NCBI GenBank assembly: GCA_028455995.1
Contig: JABELC010000001.1
Location: forward strand, 4,638,501 to 4,702,500
Length of the DNA: 64,000 nucleotides
Source: Scleromitrula shiraiana
Lineage: Eukaryota; Ascomycota; Leotiomycetes; Helotiales; Sclerotiniaceae
Reading direction: 5' to 3'
In this document: positions 1-10,077 of the stretch, piece by piece
Position numbering within the stretch: the stretch's first letter is position 1
Layout of the letters: every line of letters begins with the position of its first letter
Program-made: the position numbers and the translations under genes
The notes under the pieces: generated by a model
Told to the model about the DNA's origin: nothing
The model's database searches: none
Seen by the model: only the letters and a program-made list of their open reading frames with translations

Positions 1-2
1 CC

Positions 3-864
3 ACCCTCTTCTCACCCCCTCCGTATGTCATTACTCCACTCTTCCCCCAAATCCCTCACCTCCCCCTGCTCTCAACTAACAAAGCAAAGTTCACACCCGG
101 CTGCAAACGCATGGTCTTCGCACCCGACTACCTTCAATGCCTCAAAAACCCCAAGGTAGAACTAATCCAAGACGAAATCATCGGCCTCGACCCCCAAAAC
201 GTTGTCACAAAATCCGGCCAAAAGATTCCCTGCGATATCCTCATTCTCTGCCACGGTTTCCAAGCTGATACTTTCTACTACCCCCTTAAAGGACGCAATG
301 GGATCACTCCATCAGAACATTGGGATATAGCGGGTGGACCTAGTTGTTATAAGGGATGCGCTATGAATGGATTTCCGAATTTTTTCTCAATACGCGGCCC
401 TAATGTATCCTCTGGGTACGAAGTTCTCCATTTCCCTTTCCCCTATCTAACAGATCAATCTGCGATACTAATTACATTTTCTCTTCTGAACAGACATCAA
501 TCACTAATCCACTTCATCGAATCCACCACCGCACTAATCCTCAACGTCGCAACCCCACTCATCCAAAACAAAGTCTCCGTCGTAGAAGTGGGCTCCGAAG
601 CCGAACAATCCTATGTTCGTCGTGTACAAGCGGCTTGTAAACGGGGGTTTTGGGGAAGGGATTGTCATACTTTTTATGTTACGAAGACGGGGTGGAATCA
701 TACGGTTTATCCTTGGAGTAAGTGTTGTTCTCTGATTTCTCGAGATTGGTTTGGGGATGGGAAACATGCTGATTGAGTGATGCTTAGCTCCTTATTGGCT
801 GTGGTTTCATAGATTTCCGGTTAAGAGTCATTGGATTGTCAAGCCTGAGCAAACGAAATCTTAG
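3..864 (+). CDS. Flavin monooxygenase, Baeyer-Villiger type, 3' part (5' end outside window)
   Basis: Partial gene. The frame is open from the window edge and carries the family motif FTPGCKRMVFAPDYL, then DILILCHGF (the FAD/NADP-domain ATGF-like motif with Cys-His in place of Ala-Thr), then PNFFSIRGPN. Proteins of this family use FAD and NADPH to oxygenate ketones or other small molecules. Two introns are inferred: 416..493 (78 nt, in frame, restoring ..SSGHQSLIHFIE) and 718..787 (GTAAGT..TTAG). The second matters. Simple read-through stops at 776, whereas splicing gives the usual C-terminal Trp/Pro-rich end (YWLWFHRFPV) and a stop at 862..864. More introns may lie before position 81. The gene converges with the MFS gene, 261 nt away. 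Substrate is unknown. Confidence 0.82.
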
Positions 865-1125
865 GGATGTGGAAATGGGGGGTTGTTTGGTTGATAGATC
901 TGTTTAGACTAGAAATAGATGGACGGAAGTATTATGGAGCACTTAACTATAAAATTGTGAGAAGTTTATGGGAAATGTAGAAAAGATCTAAAATGCATAA
1001 ATTGAATTTAGGTTTCAATTGCCAAATATCTGTATGAATGAGTTGTAAACTTCTTCCATTATTCATCTTATCATCTCATTATATGTATCTCATTAGTCCG
1101 CCAAATATCTACAAAGAAAAACCTT

Positions 1126-2912
1126 CTAATAAGTACAAGTCTCATAATGACTCCTCTTTCGCAATTCTTTTCCCTTGAACCAGAAAAACCACGGCACAGG
1201 AATCATAGCAACGCTAATAAAAGCAAAAAGACTACCAGCCCAATGAATGCCCAGTTTCTCGTATACTTGAATGATGAACAGTGGGAAGACAGCTCCGAAT
1301 GCGAATCTTACGATACCGTTAGCTGCCACAGCTGACGCTGCATTAGTCACTAGATACGTGTCGACGATATAAGACATGCAAGACAAAAAGCTGGCGAGAG
1401 TACCCCAACCGAATGGAATTCCAGCTAATACGGGTACGATCCAGTGAGTCGATGGTCGAGGTGTCCATGCATACCACTAGACAAGTCAGAATGGGTGCAA
1501 CGAGGATTGTCGTATGTACTTACGAAAAGTCCGATTGGAACTAGCCAGCAACCAAATAATGCAGAGTAGAGTCTATGTTCTGGAGCTACTCTACCATCGG
1601 TTCTAATCATCTCCTTTCTATATTTTGTTGCGTCGAAAAAGCCAAATGTTGCAACTGCAAACAGAAATCCTTGAATAATGTTAGTTACGATCAACTTCAG
1701 GATTCCATGATCACGTACCAATGACGACAGCAATATAGCATAGTCCGATTTGTTGTAAATTGAATTTGTAAACAGTCGAATAAACGTATGCATATGAGCC
1801 GAAGAAAGAAAATATCATGGCGAAACTGAATGCAGTATAAAAACCTAGGAAGAGGGATAGTGGCTACAAAATATCAGCAACCCGAATATGATGCGGAATC
1901 GCAGTAAACCATACCTCAACAATGGACATATGCAATGGCTTCAACATAGTTTTCCCAATCTTTTTTATCACGACAGATCTACTATCTTCGTTAAGATAGG
2001 TACCACGTTTCTTTGCACGCAAGTATAGAATTCGACTCTTAGATGTTTCCTTCATAAAAAGGATTGCAATTCCAACCGGAGCCAGAATCATGAGTATAAC
2101 CCAAATGGCATATTTCCAATCGTTGTGGTATTCTTTGATGACGTATGCACCGATTAGAGGACCAAGAGTTGGACCGAGGAATGGAGCCAAGATATAAGAT
2201 AATCCCACTCGGCCTGCATCTTTTGGATCCCATAGATCTGAAATCGTACCAGCTCCGACAGCTAGAACCCCAGAACCTCCAACACCTAGAACATATGAGT
2301 CAAAAATTGTTGAAAGAGAATGTGAGATCAAATACCTGCTAAAAACCTAAAGAGAACAAGAACAGGAAACTTATTTGATGCTGCTGCAATTGCGTTGAAA
2401 ATAACCAGCATAGGAAAATTGGTCCAGTAGATTACTCGACGTCCATAAAGTTCTGAAAATGGAGAACATATTGAAGGTCCAATAATAAATCCTACAGTAT
2501 ATAGAGTGACAGGTAAGAGGGCCACGGTTCTAGTAATATGAAACTGAAACATTATAATAGGTATTCCGGCGACAAACGTCGAAATTCCAGTTGAGCTGTG
2601 AGAGTGAAGATTAGTATATGGAATCGATCGTTGGTTATCTATAAATTTCTATACATACAGAGCAAATGAATATATCGCCGGTATGGCACTGTGAAAAACT
2701 TTCTTCCATACTGGCCAGTTTCGAGGATTGTCTATATCATCAGGTCCATCCCAATCCAGACCCAATGTTTTTGTCACAGCTTTTAAATTCTTTTGCTGTG
2801 ATTCCTCATCTAAAATATTGGTTTTTGAATCTGCATTTCCTGGTGTTTCTGAGAGTTCGAAACTTTCTACTCGAGGTGTTGAAAGATCACCATCTGACAA
2901 ATCTGCTGTCAT
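1126..2912 (-). CDS. MFS drug:H+ antiporter-1 (DHA1) family transporter
   Basis: Six exons: complement of 1126..1476, 1524..1669, 1719..1863, 1915..2285, 2336..2595 and 2659..2912, 1527 nt, 508 aa. Introns are 47-63 nt with GT-AG ends. The N-terminal tail is acidic and ends in DWDGPDDIDNPRNWP, a signature of the fungal CaMDR1/FLR1-like DHA1 group. Helix 4 has STGISTFVAG. The loop 2-3 motif A appears as FSELYGRRV. The motif-C-like stretch GPTLGPLIGAYV sits in helix 5. About 12 membrane helices are expected at the plasma membrane, exporting drugs, polyamines or metabolites by proton exchange. Substrate cannot be read from sequence. The neighbouring monooxygenase makes export of a secondary metabolite possible, but this is inference. 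Confidence 0.9.
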
Positions 2913-3343
2913 TTTGATATTATATGAAGAGACGTTGCGTTTGGATACGATACAAAAACAGAAGTAGTAAAGGAATTACACTGCGAGAACCTCAGAGGAG
3001 GCTGAGTAGGTTTAAGATAACGGTAGTAAAATTAAGAGTTATGAAGTGGCCGCAGTAATATATACAGCCATAAACTCGGAAGCTTGTGGTTACCTACTTC
3101 CGTGTATTTGTTGAGGGGATGGGGAAGGCTGGGGGGGAATGGGGGGAAGTGGAAGGAACAAACACCGATCATTTCTGGGAGGCTGCGCTGTAACAGTAAG
3201 TATAATATTTCTATATACTGGTATATTACCGTATGTATAACAGCGCCAGATTACTAACTTAATAGTATAATACATGGCATGATTTTTGAGGCTCGAATCA
3301 AAATGATTCACTGCCTCTTGTATTCCCTTATATAATACGATCA

Positions 3344-3386
3344 ACGACAGGTAAGACGACAGGTAAGACAACAGGTAAGACAACAG
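3344..3386. repeat. 12-nt tandem repeat, about three and a half copies
   Basis: The unit is close to gacaggtaagac. It repeats with single-base changes (gacgac versus gacaac). It lies in the spacer upstream of the DHA1 transporter. No coding role is visible. Confidence 0.8.
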
Positions 3387-3564
3387 TCATCTCGGGAAGG
3401 CAATCAAACCGATCGGTAAAGTACTAAAATAGTCCCCCCGAATTCCGATATTCACTACTAAAGTGCTTAATACACAACAGCAATTGGTTACTTATGTGAC
3501 AAAGAACTGATCGGTACTCATGTTATTCATTCAGACTAATAAATAACTTTATTAGAACATTGAT

Positions 3565-3628
3565 GAGTCAGCACATAGACGAGTCAGCACATAGACGAGT
3601 CAGCACATAGACGAGTCAGCACATAGAC
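3565..3628. repeat. 16-nt tandem repeat, four copies, AP-1-like core
   Basis: Four head-to-tail copies of gagtcagcacatagac. The first copy is preceded by T, giving TGAGTCA at 3564..3570, the consensus site for bZIP factors of the Gcn4/AP-1 class. The other three read CGAGTCA. It is about 650 nt upstream of the DHA1 transporter start. Copies are adjacent with no spacers, so this is not a CRISPR. Confidence 0.9.
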
Positions 3629-3811
3629 TAATAAGGCACCACGAGACAGAGATATGATTTCAAAACCACAATTGTTTCGTGATAATTATTAATTCGATCA
3701 AAAGTAACCTCAACTCAATCATAGTGTCTATATAATACTTGATCTACCTCTAATAAAACTATACTATGTAAAGCCTGACAATACTATCCCATCGCCCGAG
3801 AGCTATCAACC

Positions 3812-5422
3812 TCAAGTCTCACAGGATCTCATAAATGTGAACTGGATCCCAGTATCTTCACAAATTTCGATCAACTTCAGTAACTCTCTACGTTCTTCTT
3901 CCATCCGTGGCCAATGACAAATATGACGTATCGTGGAAAAGCCCAATCTTTTCAAATTTGGGCAAACGATGTCCTTTTCAATTACCACCTCGATGAGCTG
4001 TTTCGTGGCATCCACCTTCTGATGAAGATCCTGACGTATGATCAAATCCTCAAGACTGTGTGGAAGTAAGTCTTTGAGCTCCAGCTTAGAAGCTCCGATA
4101 TATTCCATATTACCAATCAGAAACTCAGACCATATATCTATATGTGTCAGATACTTGAAATCTCGAAAAGGGCCAATGTAATCGTTTGGAGCTCGAAATA
4201 TCACTTCCAAACCCATTGATCTTCGAATTTCGTCCTTCACCGAGCCATTCATTATAAGAGACTCTAAACTATCTTTGGTTTGTTGAAGACCTTGACCTAT
4301 TGCTGCTGCAGAGCCGTTGATATATGGCCAGAAATTCTTATATGAGAACGTTTTTAAATTTTTCAGTGGCTTGAAGAAATCATCCCATGATCCTCGAAAT
4401 TCTCCATAGCCGAGCTCCAGATTCTCAATGTTACTGACAGGTCTCATAGCAAGAACACGTGGATACCAAGGATCCTCATCAAGTCGGAAGTTATGTAAAG
4501 TTACTCTTACCAAGTCTGGTAAATGAATAAATCCTGCGATTTCATGACGAGATAAGGGGTCAGTAAGGCGCTTAATTTCCGCTCCTTTCGGTTCTTCGGC
4601 TGTGCAGACATATTTAATGTTGGTCCAAATTTGAGAGAGTTCTCCATCCAATGCCATTTTTGACATTCTGTGGAGGAGATTCAGAAATATGGGACAATCT
4701 TTGCTAAAACACAATCGTGTGATCTCGAGTTTTTCAACGCCAGTAAATAAAATAAGCAGTGCGGAGCATAATATATCGTTGACATCCTGAGCTGTGTAAT
4801 CATTAAATTCTTTTTTAACCCCGAGACAAGACTCTAGGGTCCTTTTGATGCGCAGGAAATATTGTCTTCTCTGAATAAGCATTGATCGGTGAAACTCAGC
4901 ATTGAAATTTTCGTTGCCAATGCACTGTCTTTCTCTAGAATATTTGACCTTATCCTTCTCCAGGAGGATCCTGCTATAAGCGCTCATTGGAGTTCTAAAA
5001 TCTCTGAACATCTCGACCGATCGGAAGTTGTGTTCAATCGGCATAAAGTATCCATTATCGAAATGCGTATATCCGTAGCCTGGAATAACAATCGATAGAA
5101 ACTTCACTCTCTTCCCAAGTTCTGGGTTCTCAATCACTGTTCGCAAAAAGTTCAATGTCTGCAAACTATTGTCGGGCCAATAATAAGCGTGGTTAGGCTG
5201 CATTATTATACTGCGGTACAGATATGGCTCTGTGACTTTGTGCAGATTTTTGCATGTAGCTGCCAAGTTATACAAAACTGAGCTGTGGGGATTGTCGACG
5301 TCTAGTATTTCAACAATCTTGATTTGGAGATGAGGAAGTAAGTTTTGAAGTGTTGATTCCATTTTGATGGATTTCTGTATCGTTCGGTGATACTTTTGAT
5401 TTCTTGTGATTTCTTGAGTCAT
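3812..5422 (-). CDS. F-box protein, single exon
   Basis: Uninterrupted 536-codon ORF. An F-box-like helix set occupies roughly residues 25-70 (NLLPHLQIKIVEIL, then LYNLAATCKNLHKV..PYLYRSI), typical of fungal SCF ubiquitin-ligase adaptors that bind Skp1. The rest is a long leucine-rich region (for example NIENLELGYGEF, LESLIMNGSV, LEDLIIRQDL) resembling irregular LRRs that could bind a substrate. Two in-frame Met codons are available, at 5422 and 20 codons later (MESTLQNLLPH). The second matches better where the domain begins. No intron is seen. The target is unknown. Confidence 0.85.
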   Translation of the reverse strand: MTQEITRNQKYHRTIQKSIKMESTLQNLLPHLQIKIVEILDVDNPHSSVLYNLAATCKNLHKVTEPYLYRSIIMQPNHAYYWPDNSLQTLNFLRTVIENPELGKRVKFLSIVIPGYGYTHFDNGYFMPIEHNFRSVEMFRDFRTPMSAYSRILLEKDKVKYSRERQCIGNENFNAEFHRSMLIQRRQYFLRIKRTLESCLGVKKEFNDYTAQDVNDILCSALLILFTGVEKLEITRLCFSKDCPIFLNLLHRMSKMALDGELSQIWTNIKYVCTAEEPKGAEIKRLTDPLSRHEIAGFIHLPDLVRVTLHNFRLDEDPWYPRVLAMRPVSNIENLELGYGEFRGSWDDFFKPLKNLKTFSYKNFWPYINGSAAAIGQGLQQTKDSLESLIMNGSVKDEIRRSMGLEVIFRAPNDYIGPFRDFKYLTHIDIWSEFLIGNMEYIGASKLELKDLLPHSLEDLIIRQDLHQKVDATKQLIEVVIEKDIVCPNLKRLGFSTIRHICHWPRMEEERRELLKLIEICEDTGIQFTFMRSCET

Positions 5423-6513
5423 TGTTGTTGATCATGGATTCATTTTTGACCTTCTATCGTTCCTCCCTCAGGTAATCAGATTTTACTTCTAAAAGAAATA
5501 ATCAATTGACAGAGGCAGGAACGACAGGAACAATCATTCGTATCTAGTTTTCGTCTTCATTGTCTTTATCACGTTACTTCTTATCCTCCTTCCAATGAAG
5601 TTGCATCAAAATGTACATCTCAACAATTCTCCCAGTCAGCTATTACCTTTTTCTCTCCGTCTTATTTGCTTTGTGACAGATTAATGCCACTGTCATTTCA
5701 AGATCAACGATATCAATTGTGGTCAGAAAAGGAAAACGAATTTGAAGTATTGATGTCCTCATTCCTACCAGCCGGATATGCATTAAGTTTTCATTATTGA
5801 GCTGTGTTCCTTGATTCAATGCCAATTGAGTAGACGATAACTAATCGTATTTTCTGGACGTTGATTTCATGGAGTTTATGTTTATCAATATTTCATGGAT
5901 CCAACAAGACTTTGTTTGTTGTTTACAATCGAGGTATATGCAACATGATTCTGAGCAGCAATAAACAGAGAGATCTCAAGGCTATATCATGTCAAATGTA
6001 ATGCATTAATGTGTCACTCCAGCAAACCTACAATGACGACAATGAATCAACGAAACCGAAAACATGTGAGCTTCAAAATTCACTTATATTGATTAAATAC
6101 AAACAGTCATCAATTCATGTTACTAACACTTCGCTGTATGCATTGCCATCTACAAGATTTGAAAGTTTGGGAACAACTGATCGCAACTGAGAAAGAACTG
6201 TCAATGGATCCGCCTCTTGATCTACAGAATCCAATAGATATGGAACAAAACGCAAGAGGCTAGGAAGCAGTGATTCTCAAGAGGAGCCGGGGAAAAGTTT
6301 TGAGAAAGGATCTGTCCGATATTTTGTTATTTCATTATCGAGACATTGTTGCAATGCACGTCATATGTACAAATAGTTCGATTCAGGAACTATTCATATA
6401 GACATCAACACTTATACCAATGCACCTTGTGTCCCATATATCCAATATATAACGAAGCTGATAGACACCCAGTCTTAGCTCCAGCTCATGTTTACTCGAC
6501 GTCAGTATCTCGA
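5423..6513. other. Gene-free spacer
   Basis: AT-rich spacer between the F-box start and the 3' end of the next MFS gene. Small ORFs (5643..5825, and one over 6346..6621 that overlaps the antisense of the last MFS exon) show no domain and are not supported. The F-box promoter should lie just above 5422. Confidence 0.6.
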
Positions 6514-8766
6514 TTATCTATTGACATCTACATCTTCATCCCCACTTTCACTTTCACTTTCACTCTCACTAGCACCATCAATCTTCCCCTTCTCATCCCC
6601 AACTCTAATGCAAAGCGATGAAATGCCCGCCAGGAAATAACATATCTAAACAAAACCATTAGCATAAACTAGCCCATCTCCTCGCCCTCCCATCCTCTCA
6701 CCCTCTCGCCAACCATAACCATCCCCCTCTCAAAAAAGTAAAGAAAAGAAAAGAAAAGAAAAGAAAAGAAAAAAAAAAGCAAAAAGAACTCACAGCAGCA
6801 ACAAAAAACGGCGCCCCCCACCAAACCTCCGGCAACTTCAACGTAGCAGCAAAAATATGCTGAAGCGACGGATCATTAACAAGATGGCCTAGGTTTTCGA
6901 GCACGGCGATGGAGGCGTAGAGCGTGGCTTGGGAGGAGGGCGGGATGTAGTACGATATTAGGGAGAGGGTTGATACGCGGCTTCCGACTTTGTCGAGGGT
7001 TAGATTGAATTTTGGGGTGGAATTGGGAGGGGAGGGAAGGGAAGGAAAGAGGGATTTGGATTTAGATGAGGGGGAAGCGGGAAGCGGGGAGATGGAGATG
7101 GAGATGGAGGTGGACTTACAGCCTGTGGCGAATATGAATACACCTAAGATGTAGCAAGAAGGATTAGCGCCGATTGATAAAATCCCACCTGACGTACTGA
7201 TGGATATGGGAAGAACGAAATAAATAAATAAATAAATGCACATACCGAAAAACAACCACGCCTCACTCCTCACCAACCCGATAACCAAACTCCCCACCAA
7301 CATACACCCCACACTAATCCTCACCAACGCCAAATCAATACTCTCCGGTCGAACCCCCCACTTCGTCTTCACATATTCCGTCGCCCTCGGCACCAAAAAA
7401 AGAAACAGAAATATATTAATCAACGCCGTCTCGGTATAGAAGATGGCGCCCTCGGATATCTTGGTCCCGAAGCGGACGGACGAGTATTGGATTAGGATGT
7501 TGAGGGTTGTGTAGCGGAGCGTGCCGATTAGGAAGACGGGGATGCTGAGGGCGATTTGGGGGGTGCGGAGGGAGAGGCGGAGGGATTGGACGATGCTTGG
7601 GGGTGGGGCTTCGTTGGTACTAGGTATGGGAGCGATTGATTTGGTTTTGGTGGATGGGGGGTCAGACATAGTCCAGAGGAGGAGAAGGGCCAGGATAATG
7701 CCGATCATGGATATGGTGCATGGAATCCAGGGCGTGATGTCGGTTGTTATTTCGGCTAGAAATGAGGCGAGTAGTTCGGCGATGTAGAAGGCGGAGAATA
7801 TGTAGTAGAATGCATAACTCCTATATATACCGTCAATATTTTTGAAATTGAAGAAATGTTGAGATGAGTGTGTAAACAAACCTCTTTTCAGTAGGAATAA
7901 CAGCAGAAGCCATAGCCCACATAAACGCGGCCGTGGCGAATAATCCCCCTCCACAAAGGAGGAGAATAGACGATAACCACACCAATTGGAGTGGGAAAAT
8001 CTGGGGAAATGCACCTAGAAAAATACACATCAATATCCTGGAGTAACTTATGATGAAGGGTAACTTACAAACAACAAAAATCTCCACCATTGATGCCGCG
8101 ACCCCGATTAATGATAAGGCCATGATCTTTCGAAATCCATAGCGATCCCCCAGATTTCCTATCGGGATTGCTACTAGGAGGACTATATTAAATCATTCCA
8201 TTAGCTTTATTACTATTTTCCCAATCCTCATGCTCATCCATCCTCCGCCCCCTCTCCCCCCCCAAGAAAACACAAACAAAAAAAACAAACCCACCAGGCA
8301 GCGTATCCCCGGCCCCCTTCCACCCCCTAACCGTCGCCAACGGCCCCTGCACCCCCGGCACCTTACACATATCCTCTCTCACCCCCTCTGCAGGAAAACC
8401 ATAAAACCGTTCACAGAGCGACGTCTCGAACAATTTGATCAGCGGGACTATCAGCAGGATATCGCTGAAGGCGAGCAGGAAATGCAGAGTCATGAATTGA
8501 GCGATTAGGGGGACGAGTGGCTTGGTTTTGGGGGTGGGGGTGGGGGTAGGGGTGGGGAGATCTTGGTCGCGGTGATGGTCATGGATTAGAGGGGTATTTT
8601 CGTGGGCGGGTGATGCGGATGGGGGGGTTTTGTGCATGGAAGAGGAGGAGGAAGCGGATGAAGATGAAGATGGAGAGGGAGAGGGAGACATATCGTCGTG
8701 ATTCAACGTGCGTATTGAATTTGTGTTTTTATATGATCGGATCGGATCGGCGCATCGCACATCCAT
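6514..8766 (-). CDS. MFS transporter with a 24-nt internal exon
   Basis: Seven exons: complement of 6514..6645, 6794..6987, 7120..7143, 7246..7820, 7882..8014, 8069..8182 and 8295..8766, 1644 nt, 547 aa. The long Ser/Pro-rich cytosolic N-terminus precedes the first helix (FMTLHFLLAFSDILLIVPLI). Motif A is GNLGDRYGFRK. Later segments such as GSRVSTLSLISYYIPP fit fungal general-substrate MFS carriers. Exon 5 is only 24 nt and joins FFG to VFIFATG. Reading through its flanking introns would insert low-complexity peptide into a helix. The last intron (6646..6793) holds an AAAAG microsatellite. The C-terminus is an acidic Glu-Ser tail. Another Met lies at 8691. Substrate unknown. Confidence 0.85.
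6735..6776. repeat. AAAAG microsatellite inside an MFS intron
   Basis: About eight units of aaaag followed by an A run, inside the last intron of the MFS gene. In the transcript it reads as CTTTT, a pyrimidine tract. Confidence 0.85.
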
Positions 8767-9326
8767 ATCGTTTCATTTCATTCATGTGATTGATCAGATA
8801 ATCAGATAACGAATCCCGGGCCGCGTCGCGCGGTGGGTCAATCAACATGGGGGTAACTTACATAACGGATTCTTTAAGCGATCTGGGTGGGTCTTTGTAT
8901 AGGGGGCGTAGCCGTAGCGTATTTGGTGTATATACATATGTACAACGTGCAGCGGAGTAGATGTGTATAAACGTGAGTGAATGCACGAGGTTGGTAGATG
9001 AGAATTGCCTAGATAGTTGGATTGGAGAAATCATCTCTAATCAGATAAATAGTGCGATTTTCCATGCAGTCATGTAGGCGGATCAGCTAAGCTAAGATTT
9101 TCTACACTTATTATTGGATTCACTGAGATTGTGGATAGTGTTGATATTGATAATCATTCCTACACACTGTCTAAGATCTCTCTATCTACCTCCAATCTCA
9201 GATCGGGCGGAAGCAATAAATCATACATACAGACCAGACTAACCGACCAATCTTTACATCCAACCAAACAAACCGTAATCAAAATAAAAATAAAAATCGA
9301 ACCCTCTCCTTCTCTCAATATCTATT

Positions 9327-9425
9327 CCCCCCCCCCCCCCCCCCCCCCTACACATCCATCCACATCCATCCACATCCAAATGCGACAATCCAGATGTGAT
9401 ATATATATATATATATATATACATA
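9327..9425. repeat. Compound simple repeat: C22, CATCCA and AT runs
   Basis: C run at 9327..9348 (22 nt), then about four imperfect catcca units up to about 9376, then alternating AT at about 9399..9424. The lone G/C homopolymer is unusual in this AT-rich spacer. Confidence 0.9.
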
Positions 9426-9715
9426 TGAACCCTCACCCTCACCCCCCAACCCCCTCGTTTAAATTAATTCCAAGTATAAAGAACCACTTCCGAAGAGAAG
9501 AGGAAAGGGATCAAATATAAAGCTTAGAGATAGAAATAGAGAAATAGACTCAAAATCCGTTCATTCCGCTGTCAAAAGTATATATATATACCTAAGAATT
9601 ATATAAACGTATGTACGTGTGTATGTAAAGCTAGCTAGCTAGCTAACTGCTTGCTTGCTTGCTTGCAAGTTGTGATATGTATGTATGTATGTACAAGAAG
9701 CTGAAAAGGACTTCA

Positions 9716-9742
9716 TCTCATCTCATCTCATCTCATCTCATC
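9716..9742. repeat. TCTCA microsatellite
   Basis: About five units of atctc followed by a short CAATC repeat near 9760..9780. Noncoding spacer. Confidence 0.8.
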
Positions 9743-10077
9743 CGTCCATCTCATTTGAATCCAATCCAATCCAATCCAATCCCAAAAATCAGACTTTCAA
9801 TGCATACCAAGTGGGTCGGTCAAACTCCATTCCAATTGACTCCATCTCAATCTCAATCCGAGCTCCACAGACATCATCCTAACGCCATCCTTGATTTCCA
9901 AGTTTGTTGAAGAAGTAAAAGTAAAAGCGCCATGCTAAAGCCAAGAAAAGTTTTGAAAAGTGAGGTAAAGTAAAGTGTAAAGATACTCATACTTATGCTC
10001 AACCCCCACCCCAACAACTACACCCCTGCTCTCACTCAAATACTAGTTTTCAAACGTACACTCACATCCATATCTAA

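Larger units (their letters stand above)
2913..3811. other. Intergenic spacer with two short tandem-repeat clusters
   Basis: Spacer between the start of the DHA1 transporter and the 3' end of the F-box gene. It holds a 12-nt repeat near 3344..3386 and a 16-nt repeat at 3565..3628, listed separately. A 97-codon ORF at 3090..3383 on the minus strand has low-complexity tails and no family motif, so it is not called as a gene. The proximal 150 nt upstream of 2912 should contain the transporter promoter. I recognise no defined operator. Confidence 0.6.
8767..10077. other. Microsatellite-rich spacer
   Basis: No gene supported. The spacer lies between the start of the MFS gene and the stop of the apyrase. 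It contains a C22 run, a CATCCA repeat, an AT repeat, a GCTA/TTGC patch and a TCTCA repeat. Predicted ORFs here (9131..9520, 9254..9442, 9659..9910) are translations of these repeats. Confidence 0.7.

Noticed and set aside
3565..3628. Direct repeats resembling a CRISPR array
   Set aside because: Copies are adjacent with no unique spacers, and the genome is fungal.
9131..9520. 129-codon plus-strand ORF
   Set aside because: It runs through C22 and AT microsatellites, has no domain, and its first codon is not ATG.
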